Assembly (NCBI GenBank): GCA_963681505.1
Contig: OY811991.1
Span: 1,494,574 to 1,558,573 of the forward strand
Reading direction: 5' to 3'
Length of the DNA stretch: 64,000 nucleotides
Source: Eunapius fragilis
Lineage: Eukaryota > Porifera > Demospongiae > Spongillida > Spongillidae
Positions 57,628 to 64,000 of this stretch are shown here, in pieces; positions within the stretch are counted from its first letter, which is position 1, and each line of letters opens with the position of its first letter. The notes beneath the pieces are model-generated. The model did no database searches. It saw only the letters and a list, made by a program, of their open reading frames with translations, and was not told the DNA's origin. Made by a program: the position numbers and the translations under genes.

Positions 57628-58000
57628 ACTTGGAGCGCTCAACAAGTAAGACGTACGCTATCATGACCACACCAATTCTTCATCGCAGCGCTAATGTACT
57701 ATGCGATGGTCTGGTGAGAAACAAAACTGGTACCGGTAGTAGAAAGTTCTCCGTCTGGTCACAATTATTTAGGCAATTCCCATTCCTGAGTAGAGTAACT
57801 TCTCGGTACATCTATTCTGGAAACGTCGTACTCTCGTACCACCTCGTTCCCCGTCGAATGACCCTCGTCCCCATCGAATGATCCTCGTTCCCGATCGAAT
57901 GAATATCGAATGCGTTATCGAACGCTATAATAGATTTATCGAATGAAATATTTGGCATCGAATATTGAAACAAACGGCTCCCCATAGTTAAGGCCTATAT
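57628..58000. repeat. Arm of a long inverted repeat, right
   Basis: The inverted counterpart of 47.93-48.35 kb: TGGAGCGCTCAACAAGTAAG, CTCGTACCACCTCGTTCCCC and CATCGAATATTGAAACAAA. Divergence is moderate. Confidence 0.75.
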
Positions 58001-58009
58001 ATATTGTAG

Positions 58010-59070
58010 AGGTTATTTGATCTTAAATGGTCACAAAAATGTTTTGTGGCAGGAAGTGGCAATCCAACGATACCCGCTGAAGCCATAAATTGGTACAGAG
58101 AAGCTCGATCATAGAGAAAATAAAGCGTATAGATTGGGACTAAGCCAACGGCGTATTAGTTTTCATAGCGGTTGCTATGAACACTGATGGTTTCTTTAGT
58201 TACAAATGTATACGCTTTGTTTTCTCTATGAGATCGATCGAGCTGCGAATTTTCTCTGTGATCGAGCCGGTACTGTACAATCTTTCTGTGGTTTGTGGTC
58301 GCGTCCCCCAAAATACCTTGGTAGCTGTAAACAATATTTGACGCGAATTGGCGTTACAGGACTTAATCGGTTAAATCATGACGCTACTCCAGTATCACGC
58401 ACTTAAAATCTGCAAGCTTTACATCTACAAGCTTAACCCATGCACATGTTCCATCATATGCATTCATATCACGCGCCTACATCGATCAACATGCGCCGGT
58501 TGATCTTACCTATTACGGTGTGCGTGGCACGCGAGGCACGTTTTGTTAAGGCCCATTTTGTCTAAAGCCTACACTGCATTCCGCGCAGCCTGCATGTGGC
58601 TATTTAGTCCTAATAAACTTTGAAGTTTTTTTTAGCTGGAACAAATGGTACGTGACATTGTGCTATGTTATGCAATGTAGGCGCTATCTTGATCTTTTCT
58701 CATCCCGCAATGTCTAAAACGTTTACTTTTGCATCATATCTGGGAACCTAAAATGACAATGAATTATGCCAAGAGTCCACTGTTCCGAGCCGCCCCTGTA
58801 CCAGGATTTGTACCCATCTGATAGCGTATGTGGCTAAATGTGATAATAGACATCCAGCACTTAACCGATTAAGTCCTGTAGCCGCAAATTGGCGTCAAAT
58901 AGTTGTTTACAGCTACCAAGGTATTTTGGGGGGTGCGACCACAAAACACGGGAACATTAAACCAATATGAAATCCTTCATGAACACGGCTTCAGTGGGTA
59001 TCGTTTGATTATCCCTTCCTGCCACAAAACAGTTTTTGTGACCACATTTAAGGTCAAATAACCACTTCAT
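58010..59070. mobile_element. Inverted-repeat element of ~1 kb
   Basis: 58010-58385 and 58857-59070 are inverted to each other (shared AAAATACCTTGGTAGCTGTAAA, and AATCGGTTAA/TTAACCGATT). It interrupts the right arm of the long inverted repeat. No coding region is recognised. Confidence 0.65.
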
Positions 59071-59340
59071 AACAAACCATATTTAGGCATTAATCGGTTA
59101 AAGGCTGATCTATTTCTTTACTTGGCCAGAACGTCGACCGTCCGATTCAATCTTGCTCTCTCAAATAATTTACTTTCACGACCTTCGGCAGTCAAATAAT
59201 GACCGTGACGGTATGATCAGCTACGCGCAACACGCTGAATTGAAACGCACACCATGCACACAGAATTGGTTTGCGGTGACGTACACATTTGACAATTGCG
59301 CTGCAGTAATTTTGGCACAAATCACATGCCATACAAATCC

Positions 59341-59616
59341 AGGTACCGCACCGGCTCGCAACAGCGAAAAAGTCACAGCCCGCAACAACTGAAATGAAGG
59401 CATATTCATGGTGTTCATAGCACAACCTTACTGCTTTCATCTATCATTATATCGACCGATCAGGACCGCCCCTCACCAAATGAATTTTTATTGATGAAAG
59501 CGGCAAGGGTGTGCTATATGCATACTAACATGCAGCTTTCCCAACTCCCCCATGAATATGCCTTAGCTCATTTTCCGTGTTCCTAGCTGTGACTTTTCCG
59601 CTGTTGCGAGCCGGTA
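59341..59616. mobile_element. Foldback element
   Basis: ACCGGCTCGCAACAGCG and GTCACAGC pair with GCTGTGACTTTTCCGCTGTTGCGAGCCGGTAC. Inner arms also pair (GGCATATTCATGG). Confidence 0.7.
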
Positions 59617-59679
59617 CTGTTTATGCGCCAAAACGCGAAGGTCGGAGTACGCCCAACTGCGGTAAACCTACTTGTATAC

Positions 59680-60430
59680 TTCAGCAGAAGAGTGCAAGTG
59701 ATATGCCTCAAACAACTGAGTAACGTCGCGTCCAGCACCAAGCATAATCTGGTCTACGCCTCCTGGATGTCGGCTTACGAACGAGCTGACGTTGTACACC
59801 TGAGGAAATAGAAACATTACTGATTCATTAGTGAGGGGTTATCCACGCGCATCGAGATGTGTACCTTTCCTCGAACAGCAACGTGCGCATTGTGACGGCT
59901 ATTCAGTTGACTCAGCTCCTTCCAAGTAAACATTCGCGAAGACGTTACTCGACCACCCTTCTTTTTGACGACCTCCATCTCCTCCTTATTATGAGCGTTC
60001 AAAAATCATGCCGCTTGCAAAACAGGAAGCTAGCCTTGCGGTTTAATTAACACTTGCATTTATCTGGGTGTTGAGTGGTTTCGTTCCCAGGCTCAAGTAC
60101 GTCACAGCTGCGGATGGATTACATCGCCGCTACGCTTGAAAGTTGCTCTTGGAATGTCACTGTGGAATGTAATGTTTAATTGTCATAGTAACGTCTACGT
60201 CATCACGATAAAACGTTGGGTTTGTTAAGCGTGTCCGATTAAGCTACAGAGAGAAAAGGCAACCACCACAATGATACTCTCAGAGTTATATAAACGTGAT
60301 GGGCTGAACAGCGATTCAGAACAGATTTTAGACGCACGCCGTAATGAGACCATTCCTACTAAAATGGCTTTACCTTCGTTATAAACACATGTCCATATAT
60401 CACAACCTTTTAGCACGCACGCACGCACGA
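59680..60430. other. Spacer without a recognised gene
   Basis: No domain, splice pattern or strong repeat was recognised on either strand. Confidence 0.4.
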
Positions 60431-60439
60431 TCAAGTACC

Positions 60440-60540
60440 AGGCTCCTGGTCTCGGCCCCAGACCCAACGGACGCAGCTGCGGATGGATTACATCACGCAG
60501 CTGCGTCCGTTGGGTCTGGGGCCGAGACAACCAGGCTCCT
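60440..60540. repeat. Near-perfect hairpin with GC-rich arms
   Basis: GTCTCGGCCCCAGACCCAAC and the following GGACGCAGCTGCG (to 60482) pair with their reverse complement ending near 60538, around a 16-bp spacer GATGGATTACATCACG. The spacer motif also occurs at about 60108 next to CAGCTGCG, so it may be a small dispersed element. Confidence 0.85.
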
Positions 60541-60999
60541 CTCTGTAGTATTGAAATCTAAGTAACGTGACGTCACGCGAGCTCTCGATTCTGATTGGAG
60601 CGCCAACATTCCGGCGCACCAGTATGAAGCGCCGTTTGGGACAAAATTCACGTTTTTCTGTCGATGCGATACTTTTTTATCGATGTGTACTTTATCAATC
60701 GTAGCGACCGCTTGTCCTATCTCATCGATCGATCTTATCGGTAATAATTTGTCGTACATGTAGTGGCTATCGCCTTATTAATCCACCACGCGGCTAAAAC
60801 ATCGCCTTCGTCGAACGAGCAACCTAAGCTATCGAGGGTACGGCGATCGATCGGATACATGTATGTAGCTGGAGCTATCAATATAGTGGTAAATCATGCA
60901 TACATTTCACGTTCAATGCCCTACCCGTACAAGTTTCTTTTGTATATAATTGTTCAGGATCCAGGCAGAAATGGTGCATGTGCGTGTCTCTATGTATGT

Positions 61000-61061
61000 A
61001 CATGTGTGTGTATTTGTGTGTGTATTTGTGTGTGTATGTGTGTGCGTGCGTACGCGCGCTT

Positions 61062-61111
<50 letters not shown>

Positions 61112-61197
61112 CATGTGTGTGTGCAGTGTGCGCTCGCATGTGTGATCTGAGGATATCAAATTATCTAAAACTCATGCGTGAGTTTAAGTTTGTGTGC

Positions 61198-61245
<48 letters not shown>
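61000..61245 (+). repeat. Compound GT microsatellite
   Basis: Long GT runs at 61007-61130 and 61194-61244. Cys/Val frames across them are artefacts. Confidence 0.95.
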
Positions 61246-61348
61246 CCCTCCCCTACCCCACCCCTTGGTAAAACTGATCCTTTGCTAGACACTATGCCCC
61301 AGTATTGTCCTCCAACAGATAAAACTGCTCCCAACGTTGAAAATATAA

Positions 61349-61359
61349 TGTAATGTTTG

Positions 61360-61392
<33 letters not shown>

Positions 61393-61400
61393 GGGGGGCG
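61349..61400 (+). repeat. Poly-G run
   Basis: About 45 G with rare interruptions. Confidence 0.9.
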
Positions 61401-61469
61401 CTGGTTTGGGTTACTCACCAAGCTAGGGGAAGCATCGCTAATTGTGCAGTTTTAATTGCACCATTATAG

Positions 61470-61592
61470 AATTAATGAGGCAGCTGCTTTTGGTTTATGG
61501 TATTGTACCCCACTTGATAAGCCTGTCCCGCTACCAGTCGGCCATTTCATGGCTGGAGTGTTGATTGACTTTGTTGGTCCATTCCTTTGGTA
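61470..61592 (+). other. Possible exon, unidentified
   Basis: AFGLWYCTPLDKPVPLPVGH is open and is followed by LIDFVGPFLW before a GTAAG donor at 61590. A second candidate exon follows at 61823-61920. No family is recognised. Confidence 0.35.
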
Positions 61593-61675
61593 AGAATATA
61601 CAACTATAATTGTATCTGGTGTGTATTGCATCTGTATGTCTGTTGTTTTTGTTGTCTGTGTGTGTGACTGTATGT

Positions 61676-61707
61676 GTATGTGTTTGTGTGTGTGTGTATG
61701 TGTGTGC

Positions 61708-61747
<40 letters not shown>
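61676..61747 (+). repeat. GT microsatellite
   Basis: Simple GT run between the two possible exons. Confidence 0.95.
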
Positions 61748-61749
<2 letters not shown>

Positions 61750-61822
61750 GCAGGGAGGCAGTAAAGTGCTTATATTTTGAATGTGGCCAGTAGGTTTAAT
61801 TTTCTGAACTGTTCACTTGTCA

Positions 61823-61920
61823 GGCATTTGTTCAAAAAAGGTGTGCATGACATCTCTGAGGATAGCATGGAGATTACAAAGGCAGTAGACTGGGAATCAG
61901 CTGCGAAGGAGAATTTTAAG
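61823..61920 (+). other. Possible second exon, unidentified
   Basis: After a CTTGTCAG acceptor the frame reads HLFKKGVHDISEDSMEITKA and then DWESAAKENFK before a GTCTTT donor. It looks like ordinary coding sequence by composition but is not recognised. Confidence 0.35.
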
Positions 61921-62289
61921 GTCTTTAGGGAATTCTACCATCATTCTTTCCCCTTACTTTTCCTTTACACTCCTGTTTCCATTCAACTCCTGTAGTTTGC
62001 ATTGTGCAATTTGTTTTGCACAATAACTTGATACGAGTGGCCCAAATATTCGTGTTGTGTAGGGGTCAATATGCACTCACTTCTAAAGAAACGTCAGTTA
62101 GCTTCAATATTGGCTTTCTAATAATAATGATGATAGGTCATTGTAGATGCACTAAAGAATGCTGAACAGAATTTTCATTTGTAACCGATGCTACATAAAA
62201 ACTATGTGGTACAACAAATTAGAATACTGTTATCAATTTATCAATTCCTTAATAATTTGTTGGTCTGCCAATAGAGCCTTCTATCAGCC

Positions 62290-62890
62290 TTCTCCCTCAT
62301 GCGACCAATGATCCTATGCATTGGCTTGGGCTTACACTTGGACCAATGAGTACAAGGTGGTGGTTGGATTTGGAACATCTGGCAGGTCTGTGTGCCAATT
62401 CTGCCCAAGACACAATACCCTCAATCCCCTCAGCCACCATGCAGTGACCTGCAGGCATGGGGAAGATGTTGTCATATGCCACCACCTGGTAATGTGGTTG
62501 TCAAACTATGTATTCATGCTCATCTGATCATAAGTTCCTGTGTGGAGAAGGGCATAGCCATACTGAGCAGTGCTTATCACTGGTTGGCACAAAGACAAGC
62601 CAGCTGTTCAGGACATCACGATTGCGTGCATCACCTCTTTGCCTTGCAACCTTGGGTGAGCCATGTCACAAAAGGCTGGTGCTAGCAGCCCTTCCTGCAA
62701 AGGCCTGTAAGCTCCACGCCAATGGACCCAAATACCAGGAGTTAGGTTGGTCCTGCATTTGATTGGCATGGAGGCATACAGCCATTGGGACAAGGAGGCT
62801 TGGGACACCCCTCCATGCTGGCATCTCACCTGGCCTATTACCAGTCTTCCTCCGAGCCAATGGTATATCAATCACACTTGAAACCTAAAT
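62290..62890 (+). mobile_element. RLE-type non-LTR retroelement fragment
   Basis: The + strand shows VCQFCPRHNTLNPLSHHAVTC, a zinc-knuckle shape as at 26.35 kb (CDGCGADFTLQHALDC). Later blocks include KYQELGWSCI and, in another frame, VEAYSHWDKEA-like sequence, which match LGWICIPLVVETY of the 18.9-kb copy. Several frames are broken. Confidence 0.6.
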
Positions 62891-62989
62891 CACTGCATAA
62901 TATTTTGGATTTACATTTTATTGTATTTACTCTTTTTTTTTTGTGGCAATGAAAAAGATACAACACTAATGTCCAATACATTAAACTAG

Positions 62990-63500
62990 GTACACTAAAT
63001 AATATACTTATACAAAAAACACTTCATCTTCACTGTCCACCTTCATTGCCCCAACACGGAAGCTGCATTGCCCCGTTGGACAGCAACTGAGAGAGGCAAG
63101 CATAGGAGTTAGCTTCATAAGACACCTGCCTCAACCGATGGCCCAAATGTTTAAGGAACTCAGTTGTCCTTGGTCCTAACACTCCAGTTGTCTCTATTGT
63201 CACTGGAGTGAAAAAGTGGCATGAGTCAAGGTAGTCATCTTCTTATCTTCTGCCTGTTGAGCAACTGCTCCAACTTGCTGTATAGCAATTGTAGAGTAAG
63301 ATGTTGCAAACGTATCTGGACATGTTGCATCCCACGCTTGAAGTTGGCCACATTTCCAAGGGACAATTGAGCCTGACACCATCAGGTCGCTTCCCATCTG
63401 AGCGATACAGACCTGAAGGCTCCAAATGTGATGGAACATGTGCCGCAGCCAAAGCTCTGTGTAATGATGCCATTGACTGCTGAATGGCGATGGTACCATC
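62990..63500 (-). mobile_element. RLE-type non-LTR retroelement 3' fragment
   Basis: The minus strand reads HVPSHLEPSGLYRSDGKRPDG, then (next frame) WDATCPDTFATSYST, then AVAQQAEDKKMTTLTHATF, ending with remains of the usual tail. RPDG followed by WDAT is again an RLE-like arrangement, but of a subfamily different from the 25.7-kb element. It is broken by frameshifts. Confidence 0.6.
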
Positions 63501-64000
63501 CTGCGCTCTTTCTGCAGCTTAAGCCACTCTTATTCAAATATGGTGCAAATATGTATGTAAATATTGCATGTGACATTTCCGCTATAGTAAATGAATCCTT
63601 TATATTTACTATTTTGTTGATGTCACGTATACCATATGTACTAACACATTTGCACCACATTGGATTAATAGAAAATACGTTGTAAATACAAATTTTATGC
63701 AGTGAATATGTTGTAGGCCATGTGATGAGATGGATGTCTATAACCAGCTGGGTGGGTGCCTATCTACCTCACTTTAGATCTACCTCTAAATAATGCCCGA
63801 TAACGGATCCAGTATTTTGTGAAGAGTGTAGAAGTGTTTAATTAAATGAGTTATGTATTAAAAACCACTTATAATATTTGAAACTTGAAAACACATATCA
63901 ATGACATGCGCACTTGCAAATCTTTCTTTTAAAGGGTACGAATGACATTGAGGATGTGTAAAAATCTGATGTATTAATTTTAAAACTTGCATACACAGCC
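63501..64000. other. Window end without a recognised feature
   Basis: AT-rich sequence; no gene or repeat recognised. Confidence 0.4.

Noticed and set aside
60950..61353. Cys/Val-rich open frames of up to 196 codons
   Set aside because: Produced by GT microsatellites.

Overview
The window is eukaryotic and almost certainly from an early-branching animal; a sponge (probably a demosponge) fits best. The grounds are split genes with very short introns (49-57 bp where both ends can be placed), a metazoan-type Piwi gene, a front-end fatty acid desaturase, and a dense mix of hAT-like, palindromic MITE-like, Gypsy and restriction-like-endonuclease retroelement remains. The species call is inference; gene families and splice junctions were read from the sequence. 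No tRNA, rRNA or CRISPR array was seen.

Layout. 0.5-12.2 kb: a Piwi-family gene on + that is a pseudogene, carrying two nonsense codons in its 5' half, one in its 3' half, frameshifts, and a lost splice donor. It is split by an intact-looking Gypsy LTR retrotransposon (5510-10335) that sits between two 602-bp copies of the Piwi intron/exon region. 12.9-14.9 kb: a decayed hAT transposon with visible terminal inverted repeats and a 5-bp target duplication. 15.0-16.6 kb: a NUDT6-like Nudix gene with one frameshift and a damaged Nudix box. 18.0-19.1 kb: two retroelement 3' ends. 21.6-25.0 kb: a small secreted-protein gene whose large second intron holds fourteen tandem ~91-bp units, each with a perfect AG / 3 nt / GTAAGT arrangement (candidate one-codon microexons). 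25.7-27.5 kb: a 5'-truncated reverse transcriptase. 28.1-30.4 kb: an inverted second copy of the 3' half of the Piwi gene, open in frame from the YYP exon to its stop.

31.7-44.2 kb on minus: a front-end desaturase in at least twelve exons, with all three histidine boxes and a consistent frame throughout. Its introns hold MITEs, minisatellites, hAT-like elements and a 1.3-kb inverted-repeat element. 45-60 kb: mostly repeats. These include an inverted-repeat element, a 1.2-kb G-rich minisatellite, palindromic MITEs, a 2.9-kb element with 0.43-kb terminal inverted repeats that carries HECT-like coding sequence, Lys/Arg-rich transposon ORF remains, and a small Pro/Ala-rich ORF behind a TATA box. 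60-64 kb: a hairpin, GT microsatellites, two possible unidentified exons, and two further retroelement fragments in opposite orientation.

How it fits together: this is a transposon-loaded region around a few host genes (Piwi, a NUDT6-like gene, a secreted protein, a desaturase). The irony is that a piRNA-pathway gene has itself been broken by decay and by a transposon. The most unusual and potentially undescribed feature is the tandem array of candidate 3-nt microexons at 23.5-24.8 kb.
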